From assembly GCA_031216915.1 (NCBI GenBank), contig CM062296.1, positions 58,216,584 through 58,280,583 on the forward strand: 64,000 nt of DNA. Reading direction: 5' to 3'. The notes beneath the pieces were generated by a model, which was given only the letters and a program-made list of their open reading frames with translations, ran no database searches and was not told the origin of the DNA. This document shows, in pieces, positions 1 through 10,379 of the stretch. The DNA comes from Pictodentalium vernedei (lineage: Eukaryota; Mollusca; Scaphopoda; Dentaliida; Dentaliidae). How positions within the stretch are numbered: position 1 is the first letter of the stretch; each line of letters starts with the position of its first letter. Position numbers and translations under genes: made by a program.

Positions 1-982
1 AGGGAGAAACAGTTTCAATAAGGTTTTCGTGGGGAAAACCATTTGGGAAATGGTGGGGCTGCCAAGTATAACATACGGTACGGAAGTGGTACCCCTAAAC
101 CAGACGGCCGTATAGAGCTTGGAAATCCTGCAGAACGATGCAGGCCGATGGATAACGGGGTCGAGTAATGCCGCAGCGCTAGAAGCAATCAGGGGTGAGC
201 TTGGGTGGATGAGGATCAAGGACAGGATAGACTTGTTGAAGCTCGGTTATCTTAATTATTTGGTAAATCTCCCCGACAGCCGATGGTGTAAAGCAATGTT
301 CCTGAGAATTTTTAACTCAAATATCAAAACGGGGTGGATGGTCCAAGTGAGGGAGCTAGTAGAGAACTACTCATTGGAGATCTCGGACCTGGACGTTGGG
401 GCAAACCAGGGTAAAAAAATCGTCAGAGAAAGGGTCATGGAGGATTGTAAACGTAATTGGCGAGAGGGGGTCGAATCAAAGAGGTCTCTGGGTGGCCTGC
501 GTGATAAAGAGAAGCCAGGTTTTGAAGAGTACCTTGATGGCACCTTTGGGGGGCTCACTGTTGTTCAAGCTGAGGTCGCGATCCCTGGAGCTGAGTGGAA
601 AAATTGGGAAAGACGGTGAAAGGGAGTGCCAGATGTGTAACTTGGACATGGTGGAGACCCTGGAACACTTTCTTCTAGAATGCCCAAAGTATTAGCCTAA
701 AAGAATGAGATTCACTGGGAGTATAATGGGGAAGTGGGATGGGAGAATGAAGGACATGTGGTTAGGGGGAGACTCAAAGGAGAGGGTTAATATGCTAATC
801 GGAGAGATTGGGAAGAAAGGGACAAGGGATATCATCAAGCAGTTCGTCTCTGAGTGTTGGGAGGAGAGGAGAAGCGTTTGAATAGGGAGGCAGTTGGAAG
901 TACAGGGGTAACCATGGCCTTCTCGTCCGAGAACCGCGACAAATCAGCGTCTGGCCAAAGTGTTATTATTTTATTATTATTA
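1..982 (+). mobile_element. LINE 3' end (reverse transcriptase C-terminal part), frameshifted
   Basis: 5'-truncated copy of a non-LTR retrotransposon, cut by the window edge. The reading frame open from 119 to 619 encodes the region after the reverse transcriptase (GELGWMRIKDRIDLLKLGYL, then ERVMEDCKRNWREGV). Near 547-553 an extra base in a G run shifts the frame, and the protein continues in the frame ending at 695 with a zinc-knuckle-like CQMC...HFLLEC (C-x2-C-x9-H-x4-C). A TAG follows at 693-695, then more homologous sequence. A TTA-rich tail at about 963-980 marks the 3' end. The minus-strand copy at 9005-9810 is a close relative without the frameshift and shows where this one is broken. 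The clade is not resolved. Dead copy. Confidence 0.85.
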
Positions 983-984
983 GC

Positions 985-1634
985 ACTCAAATTATACATA
1001 TATTCTCCGTCGAGATAAACAGGGTGCCATTCACAATGCAGATGACACCTTGTACCACCCCAAGGAACGATAACAAGCTTCAGAAATTCCAGGTCGATTA
1101 TGTAGCTTCTTTGGTAATTATAGACCGGATTCTGCCATTATGCCCGACACACACTCCCCCCCCCCCACCCCCCCCCCCCCCCACCCCCTTTGGCACCGAC
1201 ATGCAGGTTTAGGAAAGTAACGTCGTTTTCGATAATGCACTTTGGGAGTAAGGGTCACGCGCCGCCCACTGTCCAATAACCTCAGGGTAAGAGAGACAGG
1301 TCCCCCCCCCCACCCCTCCTCTTTCCGGCGACATTGGCAATTACAAACGATAATGTCGCGGTAAAGACAGTGGCAGACTACAAGACCTTTACGGCGTGAT
1401 TGCTATTGCTGATTTCTTGAGGCTGTCTCAGTCAGATCTCACCAAACAGGACAATGGTATTTTGCTCTGAGGTCTTTAGACCTTCTAATTATTGTGGTTA
1501 GAGGCTTCGCGGAGATGACCGATGGAGTTTTTGAACCTGGTTTGCCCCGATTGTGGATCAAGACGCGACTCACGAAATTTTCCGACTACATCATTATACG
1601 AAGGTATGCCCTGATGATGTAGAATACTACTCAG
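985..1634. other. Unassigned spacer with poly-C tracts
   Basis: No gene seen. It holds long C runs at about 1147-1183 and 1303-1312. A 62-residue frame across the first C run is low-complexity and not credible as a gene. Confidence 0.6.
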
Positions 1635-2344
1635 TACACGCTAAAAACTAAAGTGTTAAAAACTACACTTGAAGTGCTGTATTTAACCCTTTACCTAACT
1701 GAAAAGCAGACGACACTTGCAAAAAAAAATTGTTGAATAACTAATTTTTTTCATTTTTTGTCTCAAAAACATAGGTTATGACCCCTCGTTGGAACGAGCT
1801 CGACGAGCTCGTTCCAACGAGGGGTCATATAACCTATGTTTTTGAGACAAAAAATGAAAAAAATAATGAAAATTAATTGGCGATTTTTGAGAATAGCGCT
1901 GGCCGGTTTTGGTCGTTACGTTGGGTAAAGGGTTAACACTTACTAAGTGTTGAACTAGCACTTTGTTCAAGTGTAGATATCCCAGAACTTGACTGGTGTT
2001 ACAAAAATACCACTTCACAAGTGTAATGTCGCGACACTTAAAAGGAAACAACGCAGATGATGCGGATCAGGCTCGAACTCTCGAGCCCGATCCGCGCCAT
2101 CTGCGTTGTGTCCTTTCAATTATGTACCCAGCAATCGCAAATCAAATTCTGGACGATTCTGGAAGAACCACCAATGCTAGACACATGGGAAGTGCCATCC
2201 ATTCAAATTTCAGATGTCTGACGATTGTAATGTCTAAGTGCTTAAAGCATTGCATTTTTGAGTGTTAAAATCAAACCCTAAGATTTAGAATGAGTTTAAC
2301 ACCTTGAAAGTGTCAGTTTTAACACTTTAGTTTTTTAGTGTGTA
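1635..2344. mobile_element. Foldback MITE family G, copy 1, interrupted by a piggyBac-like MITE
   Basis: The ends are inverted repeats: ACACGCTAAAAACTAAAGTG at the left, with its counterpart ending in TTTTTTAGTGTGT at the right. The centre (about 2040-2125) is a long palindrome around CTCGAGCCCGATCCGCG. A second copy at 40887-41343 has the same sequence without the insert at 1683-1936, so this copy was split by the family A element. No coding capacity. Confidence 0.85.
1687..1932. mobile_element. piggyBac-like MITE family A, copy 1
   Basis: 246-bp element flanked by TTAA on both sides (1683-1686 and 1933-1936), with ends CCCTTTACC and GGTAAAGGG. TTAA target duplication with CCY...RGG ends is the piggyBac signature. 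The centre is a near-perfect palindrome (GACCCCTCGTTGGAACGAGC and its inverse) flanked by ACATAGGTTAT. The homologous family G copy at 40887-41343 keeps a single TTAA at 40936-40939, a direct empty-site control. Confidence 0.9.
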
Positions 2345-3560
2345 GGGTCCATATTAAAAACATAAGACTTCCTGGAAGTTTAAATGAAGATAAATTAAAA
2401 AAACACATGTAGTTGTTGTACCGATACTCTGAAATAATTATGCTGGGTCCTCCGACAGACCGGATCGGGTGCATGTCCTGCAGACCTCCACTGTATGGGC
2501 GACCGTTTCTATGACATTAGGCCAACCATGAAATCAAGTCTTTTAAGAAACTGCATGATTACTATTGCGAGAGAGTCGATATTTATGATTTCAATCCAGA
2601 GGGGAATCCCCCGACTTGTAAAAAATACCTTCTAAACTCCCCTTAGCGACGTCCCTGCTTAAGGTTCACCCCCCCCCCCCCCCCCCCCCCACCCCACAAG
2701 GACGTATCACACCAACAATTAACATAATGATCTTAACGTCTTGGTTTAGAATAGGTTTTGCCAAATTGAAGGTTTTAGGATTGATAGGTCCAACTTCTTC
2801 AGAAATATTTCGAACCCATTGTACATGAGAATCGCAATTGAACTGGAGCTGCGCTAAAAGAAATAAGAGGTGTTTTCTAAAATCAGTATTATGATTTACT
2901 GTGTAGCGTGTCCGCTTGACTCACTTTCCTGAGTTATGACCAACACAGGCTCGTGCATTATTTACTTGATTGCGAATTTTAGAATTTTCACATTCAGTTG
3001 ACAATATTTGATTGCTTTGTAAGGTTGAAATCTAATTTTAGAGCGGGATTTATTTAATGATTCAGTTACCAACTCACCTTCGAGATACTGAAATCAATAT
3101 TAAACATTGGTTTTAAATTTCCCCCATTCCTAGTTTCTTTTTCGTTTTCCTATCATAAATTCTGTAACCTTTCTCAAGAAAAAGAAAAGAATGCTCGCGA
3201 GTGATTGCCACAATAAAACAAAGAATTTGTTTTGTATTTATCGGAAAAAAACGCACTTTACTATTTTAGCAGTTTCATTACTATTTCCTTGCCCACACGA
3301 CGTAGTAACTCGTACAGTTTCTTTTATGACTTTGGGCTAAACAGCTTTTTGATACCTTATGGTATCGAATGGGCGGGGTGGGGACAAATTGTCACTATAT
3401 TATTCTGATAGGCCATCCTCTGGGGACTTCAAAAATGATTGGTGGAGCTGGAGTACCTTTATCTATATGTAGTATGTTAGGGTTTAAACTGTTTCTTTTT
3501 GGGTGACCAAATCAAAAGACCCCGGGCGCTCATTATAGGGTCAGTTGATTTGGTCACTAT
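2345..3560. other. Unassigned spacer
   Basis: No gene or clear repeat family recognised. There is a poly-C tract at about 2668-2690. The rest is AT-rich unique-looking sequence. Confidence 0.5.
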
Positions 3561-3564
3561 GATT

Positions 3565-4057
3565 GTAGTGAAGCAATATAGTGATATTATTTTGTAGTGA
3601 AGCAATATAGTGATATTATTTTGAAGTGTAGCAATATAGTGATATTATATTGTAGTGTAGCAATATAGTGATATTATTTTGTAGTGTAGCAATATAGTGA
3701 TATTATTTTGTAGTGTAGCAATATAGTGATACTATTTTGTAGCGTAGCATTATAGTGATATTATTTTGCAGTGTAGCAATATAGTGATATTATTTTGAAG
3801 TGTAGCAATATAGTGATATTATATTGTAGTGAAGCAATATAGTGATATTATTTTGAAGTGTAGCAATATAGTGATATTATATTGTAGTGTAGCAATATAG
3901 TGATATTATTTTGTAGTGCAGCAATATAGTGATATTATTTTGTAGTGTAGCAATATAGTGATACTATTTTGTAGCGTAGCATTATAGTGATATTATTTTG
4001 CACTGTAGCAATATAGTGATATTATTTTGTAGTGTAGCAATATAGTGATATTATTTT
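3565..4057 (+). repeat. 29-bp minisatellite, 17 units, with higher-order structure
   Basis: Seventeen head-to-tail 29-bp units of the type GTAGTGTAGCAATATAGTGA followed by TATTATTTT. Point variants recur in order: units 2-8 match units 10-16 almost unit for unit, including the rare variants GTAGCGTAGCATTATAG (units 7 and 15) and the preceding TGATACTA variant (units 6 and 14). This implies a later duplication with an 8-unit (232-bp) period. No coding potential. Confidence 0.95.
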
Positions 4058-4059
4058 GA

Positions 4060-4565
4060 TGGTGATATGTGGTGTCGTGGTGCATGCGCCGCGATCTGAA
4101 ACTATGCAAAGGTTGAAAAGACAGATGCAAAACACGTTTAACTTGTCTCATGTTTTTATTAAAGGATCCGCTTTTCACGGGCATTTGATTATGACTTACT
4201 GTAGATTGATAATCATCAATTATAGGGGCTGCAGGAAATGGATTAGTGTACGCTTACTGTGGTAAACAGGTTTTCCTTTACTTATAAAATTTGACCCGGT
4301 TTCCAATGCCTGGGGTGGACATTATCTAAAGTTGGCAGCATCGGTATAAGTGATTTTCTAAACATGAAATCATACCTACCCTGCGGTAATAATATAGCCA
4401 TAGATTCTGAAAGTGACCTTGAACATCAATAAATTAATATTTATAGATTGATCAGTAGTATACTGGGTACAGCTAGGTATTTTCTCATTGCAACCTCTTT
4501 GTATTCATTTCAAGAAAACTTGTTAGCTTGTCCATATCTCTCGGTACACTGTGGTCTGTTATTAT
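4060..4565. other. Unassigned spacer
   Basis: Follows the minisatellite. Nothing recognised. A 69-residue frame here has no detectable family features. Confidence 0.5.
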
Positions 4566-4567
4566 TA

Positions 4568-4881
4568 CAGTTAAAACTATAAGTCCTGTCACGAATAGTG
4601 CGCTTATGTAGGCTTAATTGCGCGTTGAAATTGCGCGCAATTGCCATATCGAATGGCATCCAAAGCACGGCAGGTTCTCCTGCTTACTCATAGCAAACAC
4701 ATGCAATGTTTCTGCCAATGGACCTCCGGGTTACCCGGAGGTCCATTGGCTGAAACATTGCTTGTGCACAGGTCATATGTACAGAATTCGATAGCTTTAC
4801 TTGGGCCATAACGCGCACATTAACGCGCATATCAACGTGCTATTTCTGAGCATTTCATGACAGGACTTATAGTTTTAACTG
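4568..4881. mobile_element. TA-flanked MITE family C, copy 1
   Basis: 314-bp element with ends CAGTTAAAACTATAAGTCCT and its inverse, flanked by TA (4566-4567, 4882-4883). TA duplication and CAGT termini point to a Tc1/mariner-type transposase acting in trans. The core is a palindrome GGACCTCCGGGTTACCCGGA set in inverted CCAATGG/AACATTGC arms. The two arms differ: an R arm (TGCGCTTATGTAGGCTTAAT) and an L arm (CGTGCTATTTCTGAGCATTT). Confidence 0.9.
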
Positions 4882-5267
4882 TATGTATCGCAAACATTCG
4901 GGTGTAGATGGGAAATACATTAGGACTCGAGTGCTTGCATTTCTTTTCAGCTGAGAATATTTACTCTAGCCACTTTGGACATTGGCAAAATAATCGATCA
5001 TGGGACCGTACAGGAGCTAAGCGACATTATTCATTATATATGATTTTTGTTCTTAAAAATTTCAATTTTCGACCTCGGCTGATATGACATCAAACTCGGT
5101 TGATATGACTCTGATCTCATTCGATATGAACCAATCTAGAGTTGTCGCCCACTAATGCGTTACTAGGCGCAGCTATTTTGTTTACGGTGGAATCGTTCAT
5201 AATTATTCGATGAAAGCAATCAATCAGTAAAATGGGTTTTATCAGGCAAGGGAGAGTATTTATTGGG

Positions 5268-5475
5268 TTTAATGACACTTTTGGCCGCCAGATTCACCTC
5301 GTATCGGAAAGATTTTCGGAGTACCAGGAGAGAACTACCGTACAACGGCGAGCAACTGTTAGACTTCCCTTTGTATTCCGCACAAGCAGGGTTGAAATTG
5401 GTTGAAGACAAGTGCACCATCGACGTGCAGTACGCCTAAGTACTCAACGCCACAGTGCCACAAAGTGGACAATCG
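5268..5475 (-). mobile_element. SINE body fragment
   Basis: Read on the minus strand this matches the bodies of the fuller SINEs at 55908 and 58624: GGCGTACTGCACGTCGATGG, then GTCTTCAACCAATTTCAACC, then a degraded TCTCTCCTGGTACTCCG block. The tRNA head and 3' tail are missing or too worn to see. Confidence 0.75.
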
Positions 5476-5778
5476 GGATGACAAAGCAAAGGAGAGTAGT
5501 TTTTATATGGGGATCAATTAATGATGGAAATAAGTTAGGATTAGATGGATGAAGGGGTGAAGCAGGAGAGCGTACACAAAACTCAACGCAAACTAACATT
5601 CAGAGCAGTAATGGAGATTCGTCGAAATGAGAAAAGAGATAGTTAATGTGTCCGGGGAGCCGTTCCGTTCAGAGAGCTGAGATGGGAGAAGAGGAAACGT
5701 CAGACTTTTTGAAAAGACTGAGAATAATGACACTGTACCACATGTGAGAATATTGTCTAATTATTTGATTCGGTTTAA

Positions 5779-6004
5779 CCCTTTACCGAACATGAAAAGC
5801 AGACGACATTTGGAAACAATTTTCTTGAATAACTCATTTTTTTCATTTTTTGTCTCAAAACATAGGTTATGACCCCTCGTTGGGACGAGTTCGACGAGTC
5901 ATAACCTATGTTTTTGTGACAAAAAATGAAACAATAATGAAGATTAATTGGCGACTTTTTTTAAAATAGCGCTGGCCGGTTTGGGCCGTTATTTTGGTAA
6001 AGGG
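5779..6004. mobile_element. piggyBac-like MITE family A, copy 2
   Basis: Left flank TTAA (5775-5778) then CCCTTTACCGAAC. The right end is TTGGTAAAGGG followed by ATAA, a worn TTAA. The central palindrome is shortened relative to copies at 1687 and 32841, having lost part of the GAACGAGCTC arm. Confidence 0.85.
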
Positions 6005-6016
6005 ATAAAAAATAAA

Positions 6017-6162
6017 CAGGTTGTTACTTGGTTAGTGTCATATCGGCCGAGATATCTGCCCTTGGTAACTTCACATTAGCCTTCGACCTTCGGTTTCAGG
6101 GTGATATGAAGTTACCACCGGCAGGTAACTCCGCTGATATGAAACTGACAAAGTAATAACCT
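6017..6162. mobile_element. Small foldback element (family R)
   Basis: Inverted ends GGTTGTTACTTGGTTAGTGT and its counterpart at 6143-6162 enclose a short palindrome with GGTAACTTCA at one side and TGAAGTTACC at the other. A related worn copy lies at about 14120-14220. Confidence 0.6.
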
Positions 6163-6205
6163 CTATATATAACATTGCAAATGGCCAAGAAAAGGGGAGA
6201 CCCTA

Positions 6206-6514
6206 CAGTTAAAACTAGAAGTCCTGTCATGAAATGCTCACAAATAGCACGTTGATATGTGAGTTAAGCTGCGCGTTATGGCCCAAGTAAAGCTATCAAA
6301 TTATGTACATATGGCCTGTTCACAAGCAATGTTTCAGCCAATAGACCTCCGGGTAACCCGGAGGTCTATTGGCAGAAACATGGCATGTGTTTGCTATGAG
6401 TAACTAGGAGGAGAACCTGCAGTGCTTTGGATGCCATTCGATATGGCAATTGCGCGCAATTCTAACGCGCAATTAAGCCTAGATAGATCGTGACAGGACT
6501 TCTAGTTTTAACTG
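6206..6514. mobile_element. TA-flanked MITE family C, copy 2
   Basis: Ends CAGTTAAAACTAGAAGTCCT and inverse, TA at 6204-6205 and 6515-6516, L arm first. Core palindrome GACCTCCGGGTAACCCGGAG at about 6343-6364. Confidence 0.9.
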
Positions 6515-6605
6515 TAGTATGTTGAAAGCGCGCTTTTTCATAGTTATAAATGGGAAAATGAATATTTCCAACTACGGGCGTCAATCAATTGTTTGTTAAA
6601 TACAG

Positions 6606-7702
6606 ATTATCATGATAATGTGCATGTCCTGTGATTTGTATCAGATTCGAGGTGGTGTCCACAATGGGATCTCAACGAGCGGACACCACCGAGAATCTGA
6701 TACAAACCACAGGGTTCTATCCTGTTTCTCCCACTTGTAATTATCCCAAGCGGAGCAGTTACTAAAGAGAACATAGAAGACAATAGATTTAGCAAGCATG
6801 ACCAGCCACACGTCTTCTATATCTGTTTCAGGCATTAGTGGGAGGACGGCAGCCCTCCGTATACGTTTGTGCACATTTTCATTGTCTTTATACGCACTTT
6901 GAAGTCCACACTTTTGCACTTTTCTCCAAATACATTGAGTAAAATGAAAAAAAAAAACCCTTTTACTCTTACTCCAGGTATGGTTCTGCAAACAGCATTA
7001 TGCGCAGCAGTTTCAAAGTCACAAAGTAATGTCTCTACAATTAATTTCTCTCTTTCACTCCAGTCGGGCGTCTTTAATTTTGCCAATTCTTGGGAATAGA
7101 TTGACGGAATTGGCGTTGTTTCCTCCCTTGCTCGTTTTTTTCATTGACGGATTTTCATTGCCTCTATGACTGGTTGTTCCACTTCATGGTTGTGCTCATG
7201 ACCAATTTTTTGTCAAATGACCTTCGTGAGTATTAAGTGTAGCTAGGCATCGCGCTACATGACACTTCCAAAATATGCGATCTCCACGCCTGTTCTTCAC
7301 CTGATAGCGAAAACCTTGAAAAATCAGACTATCACCCCCAAACTTATTTTTTACAAACTCGAGTGGTTGTACTTGTATGGCTGCCATTATCTTATGAAAA
7401 AATACCACCACTTGAGAAAAAACAAACAAACAAACTCAAAGATCAATCAAATACTTCTTGATTACTTCTCAAACTCCGAAGAACTGACCACCGATTTGGA
7501 AAAAATAAAAAAGTGGGAGAAAACAAACAAACTCAAATATCAATCAAACAGTTGTTATCGAGTGATTACTTCTCAAACAAAAAGTGGGAGAAACAGGACA
7601 TCCAGTAAAAAGGCTAGGAAAATGATACAGACTATAAACCTTAAAACAACACCTGATTTAGGTGTGAAACCAAATCACAGGACATGCACATTATCATGAT
7701 AA
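6606..7702 (-). mobile_element. MULE-type DNA transposon remnant with TIRs
   Basis: About 1.1 kb bounded by inverted ends: ATTATCATGATAATGTGCAT (left), continued by GTCCTGTGATTTG, and its inverse at 7672-7702. ATTATCATGATAAT is itself palindromic, so the TIR/target-site boundary cannot be fixed by eye. Just inside the left end is a hairpin (about 6635-6708). The interior carries the broken transposase frames annotated separately. The right part (7430-7660) is AAACAAAC-rich filler. Confidence 0.75.
6641..7400 (-). pseudogene. FLYWCH zinc finger plus MULE transposase fragment, broken
   Basis: Read on the minus strand. The first block (about 7400-7160) has a FLYWCH-type zinc finger: a hydrophobic start, FGGDSLIFQGFRYQ, then FWKCHVARCLATLNT, with the closing HEHNH reached after a frameshift near 7196. 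After a short gap, a second block (about 7086-6760) matches the MULE transposase domain: LLCDFETAAHNAV, then a FFHFTQCIWRKVQKCGLQSA motif joined across a homopolymer frameshift at about 6948-6958, then LPLMPETDIEDVW. The stretch between finger and DFE block is far too short for a full MULE transposase, so most of the catalytic core is deleted. FLYWCH fingers often precede MULE transposases in animals. Non-functional. Confidence 0.75.
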
Positions 7703-7747
7703 TTCATTTATCTAACAATTCTGTCACAGAAACAGATTAAATTTTAA

Positions 7748-7972
7748 CCATTTATCCAACGTAACGGACAAAACCTTTCAATGTTATTCTAAAAAAATCA
7801 CCAATTAATTTCCATTATTCTTTCATTTTTTGTCTCAAAAACATAGGTTATGACCCCTCATTGGAACGAGCTCGTTCCAATGAGCGGTCATAACCTATGT
7901 TTTTGAGACAAAAATGAAAACAAATTAGTTAGTCAATAAAAATGTCTTCTGCTTTTTATGTTAGGTAAAGGG
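7748..7972. mobile_element. piggyBac-like MITE family A, copy 3
   Basis: TTAA at 7744-7747 and 7973-7976. The right end is GTTAGGTAAAGGG. The left end is worn (CCATTTATCCAACG). Central palindrome at about 7830-7900. Confidence 0.88.
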
Positions 7973-8080
7973 TTAAATTAGTTTTAAACATTTTTAGGAC
8001 ATAATGTTCGGTCGACCACTGAAACGCACATATAATGTATCCATGTGCCTGTTGTGATTGCCCGTAGCGCTACCGGAAAC

Positions 8081-8167
8081 GAGTCGTCTATATGATACGG
8101 AATCAGAATGAGTCGTCTATATGATACGGAATCAGAATGAGTCGTCAATATGATTCGGAATCGGAAC
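8081..8167 (+). repeat. 29-bp tandem repeat, three copies
   Basis: Three head-to-tail units beginning GAGTCGTCTATATGATACGG and ending AATCAGAAT. The third has diverged. No coding content. Confidence 0.9.
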
Positions 8168-8224
8168 ACATTATGTGATATGTACCGTTTCTCGTGGTTT
8201 TCAGGTCAAAATCTATATAATTGT

Positions 8225-8541
8225 TAGATAAAGCGTCATATTCAGTCACCATCCACGATGTTACGGGTTGTGGAAAAACATTTGCCCTTTTGGCCTACCC
8301 GAGGAAAGATTCCACAATACCTTTGACCACATAGTCAAGGCAAGGACAACATGTAACAAATCCTTTCAGTGTTCATGGATACAGAGTGATTGCACAGTTA
8401 TCAAGGAAGTTTCAAACTCTAAGAAGATACCTCAGAGACTTCTTCCAGATTTTCGACGGAGAACCAAATTTGTACTTGATCGATGATTGTTCAACTATTA
8501 AAGCCTTCACAAAGACAACGAACATGTCCCCAGAGCAATGA
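8225..8541 (+). pseudogene. Remnant of a Maverick/Polinton-like packaging-type ATPase
   Basis: One frame runs from about 8225 to a TGA at 8539-8541, with a single in-frame TAG at 8332-8334. It encodes a strand-like SVTI, then DVTGCGKT at 8257-8280, a Walker A P-loop whose usual leading small residue is D. About 65 codons later comes LYLIDDCS, a Walker B-like hydrophobic strand ending in acidic residues. This spacing and the GEPxLYxIDDCS context resemble the P-loop ATPases of large self-synthesising animal transposons (Maverick/Polinton) and related viruses. That identity is from family knowledge, not a search. The remaining ATPase C-terminus and all other Maverick genes (polymerase B, integrase, capsid) are absent here. 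Dead fragment. Confidence 0.5.
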
Positions 8542-8544
8542 GAG

Positions 8545-9004
8545 GAATTGCTGCAAGGAGTGAATGCCCTTACGGTGGAGGAAGGGGGTGGGGGTGTTCT
8601 TTGTGCACTATCACATAAGCACATCTCGGTATGATCAGCAATCTCTCCTACATAATGCACCCTACCACGCATCGGGTTAACTCTTTCAATTCGGTGTACA
8701 TAAATTTTGCGTGAGGAAGAAATTGGTAGTGGACGAGCAGACGATATAAAGACCGAACAATCGGAAGCGAATCAAGGTAATAATTTAACCCAACAGCTCA
8801 CAGAGCTGTTGGATTGAATTATTATTAAACTTCCCAACAAACTAGGATGGTTTCGTGCATTTCACCGTTGGCATTATTGACTGAAATGATACCTTCTAGG
8901 GCGCCAGAGTTGGTCGCGTTAAGGAACTGTGTAGACTGATTCGCAATTAGATGGATCGAGCGATCTGATTGAGCCAACTAAGACTTGGCTGATGACTGAG
9001 TTCG
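8545..9004. other. Unassigned spacer with one hairpin
   Basis: No gene. A short perfect hairpin around AACAGCTCACAGAGCTGTT (about 8776-8826), extended by AATAATTTAACCC and its inverse, is the only structure seen. Confidence 0.5.
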
Positions 9005-9810
9005 ACATAATAATAATAACTCTTTGGCCAGCCGCTGATTTGTCGCGGTCCTCATGAGAGAAGGCCATCATTCCCCCTGCACCCCACCCCCTCTTCCCCT
9101 CCTCTCCTCCCAGCATTCAGATATAAACTGCTTAATAGTGTCCCTCACTTCCTTTTTTTCAATTTCTTCAATAAGCATTCCTACCCTCTCCCTCGTGTCC
9201 CCCTTCAGCCATCTATCCTTTGTTTCTTCACCCCACTTCTGCATTATTCTTCCAGTAAATTTTATTCTATGAGGTATATACTGTGGGCATTCCAAGAGAA
9301 AATGTTCCAGGGTCTCCACTACTCCAGAGTGGCACATTTGGCATCCCTTTTCTCCATCTCTCCCAATTTTCCCCCGAAGCTCCAGTGATCTTGATCTCAG
9401 TTTGAACAGCAGTGACCCTCCAAAGGTGCCATCTAGGTACTTCTCAAAAGCTGGCTTTTCTTTATATTGTAACCCCTGCAGTGATCTTTTCACGCTAACC
9501 CCTGCTCGCCAGTTTCGATTGCAATCTTCCATGACTCTCTCTTTGACAAACCTTTTGCCTTCTTTCATTCCTACTTCTATGTTTGTGACCTCTATAGAGT
9601 AATTGTCCATTAGTTCCCTCACATGTTTTGACCACCCCGTATCTATATTAGAATTCCAAATGGTATCGAGCATCAGTTTGCACCACCGGTTGTCAGGCAG
9701 GTTTCTCAAGTAGTTAAAGTAACACAGTTTTCCCAAATCTACCCTGTCCTTGATTTTCATCCACCCAAGCTCCCCCCTTACTGCTTCCAAAGCTGCAGCA
9801 TTATAAACAT
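9005..9810 (-). mobile_element. LINE 3' end, open copy of the family at 1-982
   Basis: Minus-strand frame from 9790 to 9068 (240 residues) is uninterrupted and matches the fragment at the window start: GELGWMKIKDRVDLGKLCYF near the start, RVMEDCNRNWRAGV mid-way, the zinc-knuckle-like CQMCHSGVVETLEHFLLEC, and a basic tail. The 5' side is truncated at about 9810. The 3' tail ends in TTATTATTATTA at about 9006-9020, as in the other copy. It lacks the reverse transcriptase catalytic core and endonuclease, so it cannot move on its own. Its open frame suggests a young insertion compared with the 1-982 copy. Confidence 0.88.
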
Positions 9811-10282
9811 TTATCTTGGAAAAAGCGTTGCAATAATTAGTGAGCAGTGCATGTCACTATGACATTATGTTGTTATAATTAAACTTTTTTTCTGTTCAAG
9901 CATTTTCAGGCAAAATGATTAACTAAATTATCTCTTTTTTCTGCTCGTATCACAAGGAACCGACAAAGTCGCCTTTAGAGCCACCTTAAAACACGACCCA
10001 ATACCAGTAGTTAAAATTACTCTGCACAGAGTGAACGGAAAAGAGTCTCTGCGTGCTCATATTGTTTCAAAATGAAAAGTAATCAATATTTAATTCACCA
10101 TTTTAAAAATACTTTCAAAATAAATGAACAATGAAATTCTTATGATGCTTTTCATTTCGACGAAGTTAAATTCATACCTTTTTGCATTGTACCCATAGAA
10201 AACAATGATTACCACAACAACCTCTTCCTAAAACCCACATGTTTTCATATCTCTGCTTTGTTAATGGTCTCTGCAAGATGGC
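9811..10282. other. Unassigned spacer
   Basis: AT-rich. No gene or repeat family recognised. Confidence 0.5.
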
Positions 10283-10362
10283 CACATTGCATCTCCCACA
10301 CCTCCGGGCCTAGAAGGCCCGGAGGTGTGGGAGGGGCAATGTAGCCGTCTCACAGAGAAGAG
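10283..10362. repeat. Hairpin element
   Basis: Inverted repeat: GCCACATTGC, then TCCCACACCTCCGGGCC, a short loop, then the inverse GGCCCGGAGGTGTGGGA and GCAATGTAGC. It resembles the CCTCCGG cores of MITE families C and E but has different arms. Confidence 0.7.
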
Positions 10363-10379
10363 ACTATCTTGTTAGCAGC

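Noticed and set aside
3565..4057. CRISPR array
   Set aside because: The 29-bp units are contiguous with no spacers, in animal DNA, with no cas genes.
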